From: a virus
Length of the DNA stretch: 34,468 bases
Virus record (IMG/VR): IMGVR_UViG_3300030107_003227
Coordinates: 1-34,468 of that record
Direction: 5' to 3' (one strand)
The position numbers and the translations under genes were made by a program. Positions within the stretch are counted from its first letter, which is position 1, and every line of letters begins with the position of its first letter. This document shows positions 11,215-20,013 of the stretch, piece after piece. The notes under the pieces were generated by a model. That model was not told the origin of the DNA and ran no database searches. It saw only the letters and a list, made by a program, of their open reading frames with translations.

Positions 11215-13638
11215 ATGGCGGAATATATAAACAATAACTTCCCTAGTCAAGTCGTAAGCGACGCAGAGAAATTAAGTTACGATTATGGATTAAAAATTGC
11301 CAAAGCTATAGAGCACGAATGGTTTAATAAAGACAGTGGTATTAATAGGTACCATAAACATTATAATGATTTTCATAAATTAAGATTATACGCGGAAGGC
11401 AACCAATCAATACAAAAATATAAAGATGAGTTATCTATAAATGGAGATTTATCTTACCTTAATTTAGACTGGACACCTGTTCCAGTTATACCTAAATTTG
11501 TTGATATAGTTGTTAATGGTATGTCCGATAGGGCTTTTGATATAAAAGCCTACTCACAAGACGCTTATGGTGTTTCTAAGAGAACAAAGTACATGCAGTC
11601 TATTATAGACGACATGAACACTTCAGAAGTTAATGATTTTGTTCAAGAAAGTTTTAATATAAACTTGTATGAAAATGATCCAGAAAAACTACCAGAAACA
11701 CAAGAAGAATTAGAACTTCACATGCAACTTACATATAAGCAAGCTGTCGAAATAGCGGAAGAACAAGCTATAAATGTTTTAATGACTGGTAATAATTATG
11801 ATTTAATAAGGAAAAGATTTTATAGAGATCTAACTGTTTTAGGCATAGGAGCTGTAAAAACTTGTTTTAACACATCAGAAGGTGTTACTATAGACTATGT
11901 TGATCCAGCTGATCTTGTTTATTCTTATACAGAATCTCCTTATTTTGAAGACATATACTATGTTGGTGAGGTAAAATACATACCAATCAATGAACTAGCC
12001 AAGCAGTTTCCGCATTTATCACAATCTGATTTAGAAGAAATCATACAAGAAAAAGGTTACAATAGAAGTAATTACAACTATAGTGATAAAGAGTATCATA
12101 ATGATACAAATACAGTTCAAGTTTTATATTTTAATTATAAAACTTTTATGAATGAGGTTTATAAAATAAAAGAAACAGCTACAGGCGCTGAAAAGGCTTT
12201 AGAAAAAGATGATAGTTTTAATCCACCAGAAGGTGAAGATATTGGTTTTTCTAAACTACAAAGGGTTATAGAGGTTTTGTACGATGGGTGTATGGTGCTT
12301 GGTACTAATAAATTATTAAGGTGGGAAATAGCCAAAAACATGGTTAGACCAAAAAGCGATTATACTAAAGTAAAGATGAACTACAGTATAGTTGCTCCTC
12401 GTATGTATAAAGGAAATATAGATTCTTTAGTAAAAAGAACTACGGGTTTTGCTGACATGATACAGCTTACTCATTTAAAATTACAACAAGTTATGTCTAG
12501 AATGGTGCCTGACGGTGTTTATTTAGACGCTGATGGATTAGCTGAAATAGATTTAGGTAATGGCACAAACTATAACCCACAAGAAGCTTTAAATATGTTT
12601 TTCCAAACTGGTAGTGTTATCGGTAGATCATTTACTCAAGATGGTGACATGAATCCTGGTAAAGTACCTATTCAAGAAATAACTTCTGGGTCTGGTGGAA
12701 ATAAAATACAAGCTCTTATTGGTAACTATAATTATTATATGCAAATGATTAGAGATGTCACCGGTTTGAACGAGGCTAGAGATGGTAGTATGCCAGATGA
12801 CAGAGCGTTGGTTGGTATACAGAAAATTGCTGCTGCTAATAGCAATACTGCTACTAGACACATATTAGACGCTGGGTTATTTTTATCAGCAGAAACGGCC
12901 GAACTTTTATCTCTTAGGATATCTGATATTATAGAATATTCACCAACTAAAGATGCTTTTATACAGGCTATTGGTGTTCATAACGTTGCTACTTTAGAAG
13001 AAATGTCAGAACTACATTTATATGATTTTGGTATATTTATAGAGCTACTGCCTGATGACGAACAAAAAGCTGTGTTAGAAAACAACATACAAATGGCGCT
13101 TCAACAACAAAGTATAGATTTAGAGGATGCTATTGATATTAGAGAAATAAATAATATTAAGTTAGCCAATCAAGTTCTTAAAATACGTAGGAAGAGGAAA
13201 ATGGAAGAAGATCAAATTATGAAAGAACAAAACATGCAAGCGCAAGCACAGGCTAATATGCAACAACAACAAGCCGCTGCACAAATGGAAGTTCAAAAAC
13301 AACAAGCGTTAACACAATCTGACGCTCAGTTAGAGCAATTAAAAGCACAACTAGAAATACAAAAATTACAACAAGAAATACAAGCCAAACAACAACTAAT
13401 GGCTTTAGAGTTTGAGTTTAATATGAGATTAAAAGGTATTGAAACAGAAAACTTGAGATTAAGAGAAAAACAAAAAGAAGATAGAAAAGACGAAAGAACT
13501 AGAATACAAGCTAGCCAACAGTCTGAACTTATACAACAAAGAAAAAATGATTTACCAGCTAAAAAATTCGAATCTTCGGGTAATGATATATTAGGAGGTG
13601 AAGGAGCTGGTGATATGTCTATGTTTGGACCTAGATAA
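11215..13638 (+). CDS. Portal protein, 807 aa
   Basis: The dodecameric portal through which DNA enters and leaves the head. The region LDWTPVPVIPKFVDIVVNG and the following DRAFDIKAYSQDA block are typical, as I recall them, of crAss-like phage portals. Further conserved-looking stretches are DLTVLGIGAVKTCFN, VDPADLVYSYTESPYF and the barrel-proximal helix region RDVTGLNEARDGS. From about residue 660 the protein becomes a glutamine-rich coiled coil (MQAQAQANMQQQQAAAQMEV) extending to about 765, probably the barrel or head-interior extension. Placement between terL and the scaffold-like gene supports the call. Confidence 0.87.
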   Translation: MAEYINNNFPSQVVSDAEKLSYDYGLKIAKAIEHEWFNKDSGINRYHKHYNDFHKLRLYAEGNQSIQKYKDELSINGDLSYLNLDWTPVPVIPKFVDIVVNGMSDRAFDIKAYSQDAYGVSKRTKYMQSIIDDMNTSEVNDFVQESFNINLYENDPEKLPETQEELELHMQLTYKQAVEIAEEQAINVLMTGNNYDLIRKRFYRDLTVLGIGAVKTCFNTSEGVTIDYVDPADLVYSYTESPYFEDIYYVGEVKYIPINELAKQFPHLSQSDLEEIIQEKGYNRSNYNYSDKEYHNDTNTVQVLYFNYKTFMNEVYKIKETATGAEKALEKDDSFNPPEGEDIGFSKLQRVIEVLYDGCMVLGTNKLLRWEIAKNMVRPKSDYTKVKMNYSIVAPRMYKGNIDSLVKRTTGFADMIQLTHLKLQQVMSRMVPDGVYLDADGLAEIDLGNGTNYNPQEALNMFFQTGSVIGRSFTQDGDMNPGKVPIQEITSGSGGNKIQALIGNYNYYMQMIRDVTGLNEARDGSMPDDRALVGIQKIAAANSNTATRHILDAGLFLSAETAELLSLRISDIIEYSPTKDAFIQAIGVHNVATLEEMSELHLYDFGIFIELLPDDEQKAVLENNIQMALQQQSIDLEDAIDIREINNIKLANQVLKIRRKRKMEEDQIMKEQNMQAQAQANMQQQQAAAQMEVQKQQALTQSDAQLEQLKAQLEIQKLQQEIQAKQQLMALEFEFNMRLKGIETENLRLREKQKEDRKDERTRIQASQQSELIQQRKNDLPAKKFESSGNDILGGEGAGDMSMFGPR

Positions 13639-13665
13639 ATTTATTAATTATTATTATATTATATT

Positions 13666-14910
13666 ATGGAAGAAAAAAATGAAAGCGTAGTTGAAGAAAC
13701 TACACAAGATAAAGTAGAGAAAACAACTGTAGAGGATACACCTCAAGTTGATGAGTCTAAATTTAAATCTGCTGGAGACGATAGTGTTATAAAGGTAGAT
13801 TTAAGTAAACCCCCAACGTCAACAGAAGAAAAAAATGAAACTAAAGAAGATAACACTGACGAAGCAGGAGTGGTTGAGGTTAATGATGCCAAAAACGATA
13901 GGTCCTCACAGGAACAAGAAGAAGTACAGCCGGAAAAAGAAACACAAGAAACTCCAGTTGTAGAGGAAATAACTGAAGAAACAATTGAAGAAACAATTGA
14001 TGAAAAAGTAAAAGAACAAGTTGAAGAGCTAACTGAAAAAGCTGAAGAAGCTGTTGCAGAAGCCAAAGAAACTGGCGAACCACTTCCAGAAAATATACAA
14101 AAACTTGTAGATTTTATGAACGAAACCGGTGGTAGTTTAGAAGATTATGTCAAGCTTAATCAAGATTACTCTAAATTAGATAACTATTCACTACTTAGAG
14201 AATATTACAAACAAACAAAACCTCATCTTAACTCAGAAGAAATAGATTTTTTAATGGAAGATTATTTTTCATTTGACGAAGAAGTTGATGAGGAGTTAGA
14301 TATAAAAAGAAAAAAATTAGCTTTGAAAGAGCAAGTTGCTCAAGCAAAGTCGCATTTAGAAGATGCAAAAACCAAGTACTACGAAGAAATACAATACAAC
14401 AGCAAGTTGACGAGTGATCAACAAAAAGCAATTGATTTTTTCAATAGATACAACAAAGAATCAAAAGAACAGCAAGAAATAGTTGAAAAACAAACACGTA
14501 CGTTTTTAAATAAAACCGATCAAATTTTTAACAAAAACTTCAAAGGATTTGAATATAATGTTGGAGATAAGAAATTTAGGTTTAATATAAAAGATACGAA
14601 TAGTGTTAAGGAATCACAGAGTGATATTAATAATTTTGTCAAGAAGTTCTTGAATAAAAATAACGAAATAGAAGACGCTGCTGGTTACCATAAATCTTTA
14701 TTTACAGCTATGAATTCTGACGCTATTGCTAAACATTTTTACGAACAAGGTAAGGCTGACGCTTTAAAAAATAGTGTAGCTAAAGCTAAAAACATCAACA
14801 TGGACCCAAGACAAAGTCATGGTGGAATAAATGCTGGTGGAATAAAAGTAAAAGTATTAGGTGAAAATTCTTCTGATTTTAAGTTTAAAATTAAAAATAA
14901 AAACAAATAA
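13666..14910 (+). CDS. Acidic scaffold-like head protein, 414 aa
   Basis: The N-terminal 130 residues are strongly acidic and low-complexity (EEITEETIEETIDEKVKEQV), probably disordered then coiled. A helical region with FLMEDYFSFDEEVDEELDIK and KLALKEQVAQAKSHLEDAK follows, and the C-terminus is basic (DFKFKIKNKNK). An acidic, helical protein with a basic tail directly before the major capsid protein is the classic layout of a capsid scaffold. The basic tail would contact the inner capsid. No protease domain is seen in it. The assignment rests on position and composition; a cargo-type head protein is the alternative. Confidence 0.72.
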   Translation: MEEKNESVVEETTQDKVEKTTVEDTPQVDESKFKSAGDDSVIKVDLSKPPTSTEEKNETKEDNTDEAGVVEVNDAKNDRSSQEQEEVQPEKETQETPVVEEITEETIEETIDEKVKEQVEELTEKAEEAVAEAKETGEPLPENIQKLVDFMNETGGSLEDYVKLNQDYSKLDNYSLLREYYKQTKPHLNSEEIDFLMEDYFSFDEEVDEELDIKRKKLALKEQVAQAKSHLEDAKTKYYEEIQYNSKLTSDQQKAIDFFNRYNKESKEQQEIVEKQTRTFLNKTDQIFNKNFKGFEYNVGDKKFRFNIKDTNSVKESQSDINNFVKKFLNKNNEIEDAAGYHKSLFTAMNSDAIAKHFYEQGKADALKNSVAKAKNINMDPRQSHGGINAGGIKVKVLGENSSDFKFKIKNKNK

Positions 14911-14930
14911 CAATTTAAAATTTAAAAATT

Positions 14931-16433
14931 ATGGCAATTTCAAATCCGGGTCCTGGGCATTCAGGAACCGCTGGTAGTTTAAATAGCGTACCTGCTTCAC
15001 AAAAAGCATTGTTAGCTACAAACTACATCGACTTTACCGCAGACGGAAACGACTGGGGTCAACAATATGTACCAGATCTTATGGAAAAAGAAGCTGAAGT
15101 ATTCGGTAACAGAACTATTTCAGGTTTTCTTGCACAAGTAGGAGCTGAGGAAGCGATGTCTTCTGATCAAGTTATTTGGTCTGAGCAAGGTCGTTTACAC
15201 TTATCTTACATTGGTAAGTATGACACAAATGAAACTACATTTACTGTTGTTACTGATATCGATGGTAACGCAATGACTACAACTCATGGTGTTAGAATTA
15301 ATGACATGGTTATTGTAGCAACTTCTGAAGGTACAATAAAATGTTTTGTATCTGCTGTTTCAGGTGCTGTAATAACAGCTTTACCTTACGAGGTAGCAAC
15401 TGTTGATGCTGCATCTGCGTTTTCTGACACAGGTGTTCCATCTTCTTCAAACGCAACTTTATTAGTTATAGGTTCTGAATTTGGTAAAGGTAAACAAGGT
15501 CAAGGTGCAACTACAGCTACTGTTAATAATGGTTTTGGAGCTGTTAAGCCAACTCATACTTCATTTACTAACAAGCCAATCATAATGAAAGATTACTATG
15601 AGATCTCAGGATCTGATGCTTCTCAAATTGGTTGGGTTGAAGTTACTGGTGAAGATATGGGATCAGGTTACTTATGGTACTTAAAAGCTGAAGGTGATAC
15701 TAGAGCTCGTTTCGCTGATTACGTAGAGATGTCTATGTTAGAAGCTGTTAAAGGTGTTGCTAGTGCTTCTACTGCAGATGGTTCTATCAACGGCGCTACT
15801 AATGAGTTTGGTACTGAAGGTTTATTTGCTGCTATTGAAACTAGAGGTAACGTAACTACTGGTGTTACTGGTGTTAACGCTGCTACTGATTTAGCTGAGT
15901 TTGATGCTATTTTAGCTGAGTTTGATAGTCAAGGTGCTATTGAAGAAAACATGATGTTTGTAAACAGAGCTACTAGTTTAGCTATTGATGACATGTTAGC
16001 TTCTATGAATTCTTACGGAGCTGGTGGTACATCTTACGGTGTATTTGATAACTCTGAAGATATGGCGCTTAATTTAGGTTTCTCTGGATTCCGAAGAGGT
16101 TCTTATGACTTCTACAAGTCTGACTTCAGATACTTAAACGACAAAGCAACTAGAGGTAGTATTAACTCAAGAGACGCTGTTGCTCCACTTAGAGGTGTTA
16201 TAATCCCTGCTGGAACATCAACTGTGTATGACCAACAATTAGGAAAGAACCTTAAACGTCCTTTCTTACATGTTAGATACAGAGCTTCTCAAACAGAAAG
16301 TAGAAAAATGAAAACTTGGACTACTGGTTCAGTTGGAGCTGCTACTTCTGATTTAGATGCAATGCAAATCAACTATTTAACTGAAAGATGTTTAGTTACT
16401 CAAGGTGCTAACAACTTTATGTTAATGAAGTAA
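14931..16433 (+). CDS. Major capsid protein, 500 aa
   Basis: The shell subunit, presumably HK97 fold. The N-terminus is Gly/Ser-rich (MAISNPGPGHSGTAGSLNSV), followed by NYIDFTADGNDWGQQYVPDL and the helical EAEVFGNRTISGFLAQVGAE. The block MSSDQVIWSEQGRLH is what I associate with marine crAss-like-type capsid proteins. An inserted beta module lies at about 98-175 (HGVRINDMVIVATSEGTIKC). The C-terminal part has RPFLHVRYRASQTESRKMKT and LTERCLVTQGANNFMLMK. GC and codon use look a little higher than in neighbours, as expected of a highly expressed gene. A strong terminator follows. It is a likely client of the phage chaperonin. Confidence 0.87.
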   Translation: MAISNPGPGHSGTAGSLNSVPASQKALLATNYIDFTADGNDWGQQYVPDLMEKEAEVFGNRTISGFLAQVGAEEAMSSDQVIWSEQGRLHLSYIGKYDTNETTFTVVTDIDGNAMTTTHGVRINDMVIVATSEGTIKCFVSAVSGAVITALPYEVATVDAASAFSDTGVPSSSNATLLVIGSEFGKGKQGQGATTATVNNGFGAVKPTHTSFTNKPIIMKDYYEISGSDASQIGWVEVTGEDMGSGYLWYLKAEGDTRARFADYVEMSMLEAVKGVASASTADGSINGATNEFGTEGLFAAIETRGNVTTGVTGVNAATDLAEFDAILAEFDSQGAIEENMMFVNRATSLAIDDMLASMNSYGAGGTSYGVFDNSEDMALNLGFSGFRRGSYDFYKSDFRYLNDKATRGSINSRDAVAPLRGVIIPAGTSTVYDQQLGKNLKRPFLHVRYRASQTESRKMKTWTTGSVGAATSDLDAMQINYLTERCLVTQGANNFMLMK

Positions 16434-16443
16434 CATTTATATT

Positions 16444-16473
16444 AAAAGACCGGGGCTTCGGCCTCGGCCTTTT
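16444..16473 (+). terminator. Intrinsic terminator after the capsid gene
   Basis: A hairpin of 13 positions per arm: AAAAGACCGGGGC, a TTCG loop, then GCCTCGGCCTTTT, with one A/C mismatch and one G-U pair. The C(UUCG)G tetraloop is exceptionally stable and T-rich sequence follows. It lies 10 bases after the capsid stop. It would end or attenuate transcription and protect the mRNA 3' end. Confidence 0.88.
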
Positions 16474-16502
16474 ATTTTATTAATTTTATTATATATTATA
16501 TT

Positions 16503-17327
16503 ATGGCAAAAAAAACAAAAAACACAGAAGTGGAAACAACTCCACCGGTTGTAGGACAACCAAAAGTTGAAACATCGGTTATGGAAAAACCATTACCAAA
16601 AAAAAATAAATGGGAGATTAAAGATAGACAATATTTTTTAAGAAAAGGAAACAAACCATTATCATATACAATTAAATCTGCAAACATATATTATTTTGAC
16701 GAAGAACTAGGTTACGAAAGAGAGTTAAAATATTGTTCTAATCAAAGAACTTGCTTTGTGGATGAAATGAAAGGTGATCAAAGATTAGAACACATTATTT
16801 TTAGAGCTGGAGTGCTACAAGTTCCTAGAGAAAAAGTGGTATTACAAAAACTAATGTCTTTATATCACCCTCATAGAAACAAACTTTTTTACGAGTGGAA
16901 GCCAGAAGATCAAGCTATAGACGAAGTAGATTTATTAGAATTAGAAATCAAAGCTTTAAATGCTGCTCAAAATTTAGACATTGACATGGTAGAGGCTGTT
17001 ATGCGTGTAGAAATAGGTTCTAGAGTTAATGAGATGAGTTCTAAGGAACTTAAAAGAGATTTATTGCTATATGCTAAGAAGAATCCTGGTTTGTTCTTAG
17101 AGTTAGTTAATGACGACAATGTTCAACTTAGAAACTTTGGTATTAAAGCAACTGAATTAAAAATATTAAAATTATCTGATGACCAAAGAACTTTTTCATG
17201 GGGATCTAATGATAGAAAACTAATGAATGTTCCATTTGATGAACACCCTTACTCAGCTTTAGCTGCTTGGTTCAAAACTGACGAAGGTATGGAAATTTAT
17301 TCAAATATAGAAAAGCAATTAAAATAA
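16503..17327 (+). CDS. Conserved head/connector-region protein, 274 aa
   Basis: A charged protein with a Lys/Thr/Pro-rich N-terminus (to about 35), a beta-rich middle (YFLRKGNKPLSYTIKSANIY, then FDEELGYERELKYC) and a helical C-terminal half. The latter contains LLLYAKKNPGLFLELVNDDN, which I recall from uncharacterised phage proteins encoded just after the capsid gene. No enzyme motif is seen. By position it is probably a virion protein, such as a head-completion protein. It starts with ATGGC after an AT-rich leader downstream of the capsid terminator. Confidence 0.72.
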   Translation: MAKKTKNTEVETTPPVVGQPKVETSVMEKPLPKKNKWEIKDRQYFLRKGNKPLSYTIKSANIYYFDEELGYERELKYCSNQRTCFVDEMKGDQRLEHIIFRAGVLQVPREKVVLQKLMSLYHPHRNKLFYEWKPEDQAIDEVDLLELEIKALNAAQNLDIDMVEAVMRVEIGSRVNEMSSKELKRDLLLYAKKNPGLFLELVNDDNVQLRNFGIKATELKILKLSDDQRTFSWGSNDRKLMNVPFDEHPYSALAAWFKTDEGMEIYSNIEKQLK

Positions 17328-17334
17328 TCAAACT

Positions 17335-17369
17335 GTAGAGCGGTCGCCCTATGGGGCGATCGTAACTAC
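17335..17369 (+). other. GC-rich RNA hairpin between genes
   Basis: CGGTCGCCC-TATG-GGGCGATCG forms nine pairs (one G-U), with outer GTAG/CTAC arms adding four more after an internal loop. No T-tract follows, so it is not a standard terminator. It lies seven bases after one stop and nine before the next ATG, so it may set relative expression or protect processed mRNA. Confidence 0.6.
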
Positions 17370-17378
17370 AACTATAAT

Positions 17379-17531
17379 ATGAAATCAAAAGGTTTAGGTG
17401 ACACTATAGAAAAAATAACAACTACTACGGGTATAAAAAAAATTATACATAAAGTTGTAGGAGACGATTGTGGATGTAATAAGAGAAAGCAAATATTAAA
17501 TAAGGTTTTTCCTTATAAAAAAAATAAATAG
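17379..17531 (+). CDS. Small Cys-Gly-Cys protein, 50 aa
   Basis: A 50-codon gene exactly abutting the next ATG at 17532. The product begins MKSKGLGDTIEKITTTTGIK, has the motif DDCGCNKRKQILNKVFPY (residues 29-46) and ends KKNK. I recall the pattern CGC-x-KRK-x(2)-LN-x(2)-FPY in many small proteins near capsid and tail genes of Bacteroidota phages, so it is likely a real conserved gene of unknown function. Two close cysteines could bind metal or form a disulfide. The ATG follows CTATAAT and the hairpin at 17335-17369. Confidence 0.75.
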   Translation: MKSKGLGDTIEKITTTTGIKKIIHKVVGDDCGCNKRKQILNKVFPYKKNK

Positions 17532-18287
17532 ATGGTAAGTATAGACACGGTATATCAAAGAGTACAAGCTTTAGCGAATAAAGAACAAAGGGGTTATATA
17601 ACACCTATTGAGTTTAATTTATTTGCAAATCAAGCTCAAATGGATATTTTTGAGCAGTATTTTTATGATAGAAGTCAATTTGGTAGATTAAAAGGTAATG
17701 ATACTATATATGCTGACCCAATTGATATATTAGAAGAAAAAATAGAGATTTTTCACAAGTCTCAAAACTTAACAAATACTGTTGGAGTTAATAATGTTAC
17801 TATAAACAATAAGAATATATTTAGTTTAAGCGATTTAAATAGTGAGTATTATAGACTAGCTAGCGTTATATATTCACCTAGTCCAGCTAGCGATGCTGAA
17901 TATAATAGGTCATCCGCTGTTACTGTTGAAAAAGTCACACATAGTAAGTTTTCAATGGCTAGAAATTCTTCTTTAACTATGCCAACATTACAATATCCAA
18001 TATATTATCTAAAGGATAACAGATTAATATTAAACCCAAAAGAAATAAACTCAATAGATATAAATTATATAAAGAAACCTGAAAAAGTAGAATGGAACGG
18101 TTACAATGTAGGCGGTACGTTTGCTTACAATAGCACTGACTCTACGGATTTTGAATTACACGTTTCAGAAGAAACTAAATTAGTAATAAAAATATTACAA
18201 TTAGCTGGTATAGCTATGAAAGATCCTAGCTTGTATCAAATAGGTGCGGCTGAAGATATTAAAAATATTCAACAAGAAAAACAATAA
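17532..18287 (+). CDS. Putative head-tail adaptor protein, 251 aa
   Basis: The N-terminus has VYQRVQALANKEQRGYITPI and EFNLFANQAQMDIFEQYFYD, a helical block that I recognise as recurring in crAss-like and marine phages next to the capsid module. A beta region follows (YPIYYLKDNRLILNPK, then SIDINYIKKPEKVEWNGY), and the end is helical (LVIKILQLAGIAMKDPSLYQ). The alternation of helical bundle and beta elements is common in connector (ring) proteins that dock on the portal. The function is inferred from order and family memory, not from catalytic residues. Confidence 0.7.
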   Translation: MVSIDTVYQRVQALANKEQRGYITPIEFNLFANQAQMDIFEQYFYDRSQFGRLKGNDTIYADPIDILEEKIEIFHKSQNLTNTVGVNNVTINNKNIFSLSDLNSEYYRLASVIYSPSPASDAEYNRSSAVTVEKVTHSKFSMARNSSLTMPTLQYPIYYLKDNRLILNPKEINSIDINYIKKPEKVEWNGYNVGGTFAYNSTDSTDFELHVSEETKLVIKILQLAGIAMKDPSLYQIGAAEDIKNIQQEKQ

Positions 18288-18291
18288 TTAA

Positions 18292-20010
18292 ATGGGATTA
18301 TTAGACGGAACAACAGAGCATAAATACTATGAAGGAAATAATTTTGGTGGTTACCAGTTTACTTCATTAAAAGATATTATAAATCAATTTCTAATAGTTT
18401 ACGTTGGTGAAGAAAAAATTATAAGTAAAGCTCACAGAACAGATGTTGCTTTTCATGCGCAGAGAGCTTTGGCAGAATTATCTTTTGACACGTTTAAATC
18501 TATAAAGTCTCAAGAAATAGAATTACCACCTTCTTTAACAATGATATTACCACATGATTATGTTAATTACACTAAAGTTTCATTTTCAGATGATTCTGGT
18601 ATAAAACACCCTTTATATCCAACTAAAGACACTTCAAACCCTTTTTCTATTAAACAAGATGATGATGGTAGTTATTTTTTTGGTAACGAAGATGAAAGAT
18701 TGTCAAATTTTGACTTTAATGAAGATTTAACAGAGGGTTCTTGGGTTACAAGTACTCCAGCTAATTCAAGTGCTTGGGATGGCATTAGATTAAATGATGC
18801 AAACACTAAAAATTACTTTACATATGTTAAAGATACTTTAAGCGTTACTTCAGGAGAGTTAACTTTTGGTCAATTATGGAACAATGGTTATGGTGTGGTT
18901 GGTGGTGGTAAGTCTTATGGTGCTTGGCAAAGAGTAGATGTTTCTTTGGATAGTGTTTTAGACTTAAGAGCCTCGGCTACTTCTGCTGCTAGAATTACTG
19001 GAACTGTAGGCGGTGTTGCTGATACTTTACTTTGTGACTATGGCGTTGTTAGAGTTGGTATTACAACCACAGATCCTAGTATTGGTTGGGAAGGAGAAGG
19101 TTTAACGCCTGAAATCATGGAAAGAATTGATCCAGATGGAATTCCTTCAAGTGGTGATGAATATAATCAAGGAACAGGACAATATTATCGTATTACTGGG
19201 CAACATGTTGCTCCATTTAGCACAAAGTATCCATCTCCACATTATCATACTAATTTTATGGATTTAGGTTTTATAGAATGGACTGATGGTACTAGTAGTG
19301 AAAAAGAATTATTAGATGTCGACGTTTCTGCTTATGATGAAGTTTGGATATGGGTTACTAGTTATTCCCCATGGGAAGCTGCTAGTGTTACAAGTGTTAC
19401 GTCTGGTTCTAACGGTTCTAACCCTACTACTGATCCTATACTACCAACAACTTCTGTTAATACTACTCACCAACTTAACAAGATAGATCAAGTTTCTGTT
19501 ATAATACCAGGTAATATTCAAACTTTATCAAACACTAATACTGATAAAAACTCAAACACTTGGAATAATTTCAAATCTAATAAACCAAGTGAAAACATAC
19601 AGCACGATTACGATTATGATGATAAAATACTTCAAGCAAACGCTGGTAGAAGATATGGAATAGATCCGCTACACTCTCAAATAAATGGTTCTTTTTATAT
19701 AGATGAGTTAAGAGGAAAAATACATTTTAGTTCCATAATGTCTGGTAAGAATATAATATTAGATTATATTAGCGACGGATTAGGAACAGATGATGAAATG
19801 CAAGTTCATAAATTTGCCGAAGAAGCAATGTATAAATGGATAACATACGCTATATTATCTACTAAGGCTAATATACCTGAATACATTGTTAGAAGATATA
19901 AGCAAGAAAAGTTTGCTGCTATAAGACAAACGAAGTTAAGATTATCAAATATTAAACTAGAAGAAATCACACAAGTGTTTAGAGGTAAGTCTAAGCAAAT
20001 AAAACACTAA
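18292..20010 (+). CDS. Putative tail ring/connector protein with inserted beta domain, 572 aa
   Basis: The first about 130 residues (FTSLKDIINQFLIVYVGEEK, then AFHAQRALAELSFDTFKSIK and a DYVNYTKVSF strand) and the last about 110 (MQVHKFAEEAMYKWITYAIL, then YIVRRYKQEKFAAIRQTKLR) look like one helical connector protein. Between them, at about 140-400, is a Ser/Thr/Gly-rich stretch with GSWVTSTPANSSAWDGIRL and many strands, which looks like an inserted surface domain. The gene is four bases from its neighbours on both sides and belongs with the tail assembly genes. Ring or tail-hub function is inferred from position. Confidence 0.68.
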   Translation: MGLLDGTTEHKYYEGNNFGGYQFTSLKDIINQFLIVYVGEEKIISKAHRTDVAFHAQRALAELSFDTFKSIKSQEIELPPSLTMILPHDYVNYTKVSFSDDSGIKHPLYPTKDTSNPFSIKQDDDGSYFFGNEDERLSNFDFNEDLTEGSWVTSTPANSSAWDGIRLNDANTKNYFTYVKDTLSVTSGELTFGQLWNNGYGVVGGGKSYGAWQRVDVSLDSVLDLRASATSAARITGTVGGVADTLLCDYGVVRVGITTTDPSIGWEGEGLTPEIMERIDPDGIPSSGDEYNQGTGQYYRITGQHVAPFSTKYPSPHYHTNFMDLGFIEWTDGTSSEKELLDVDVSAYDEVWIWVTSYSPWEAASVTSVTSGSNGSNPTTDPILPTTSVNTTHQLNKIDQVSVIIPGNIQTLSNTNTDKNSNTWNNFKSNKPSENIQHDYDYDDKILQANAGRRYGIDPLHSQINGSFYIDELRGKIHFSSIMSGKNIILDYISDGLGTDDEMQVHKFAEEAMYKWITYAILSTKANIPEYIVRRYKQEKFAAIRQTKLRLSNIKLEEITQVFRGKSKQIKH

Positions 20011-20013
20011 CAT

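Noticed and set aside
13743-14083. Leftward frames rich in Ser/Val or Leu/Gln inside the scaffold-like gene
   Set aside because: They mirror the Glu-rich coding repeats of the sense gene and have no promoter, leader or family resemblance.
17335-17369. Rho-independent terminator
   Set aside because: The stem is strong but no T-tract follows on the plus strand, and the next gene starts nine bases later.
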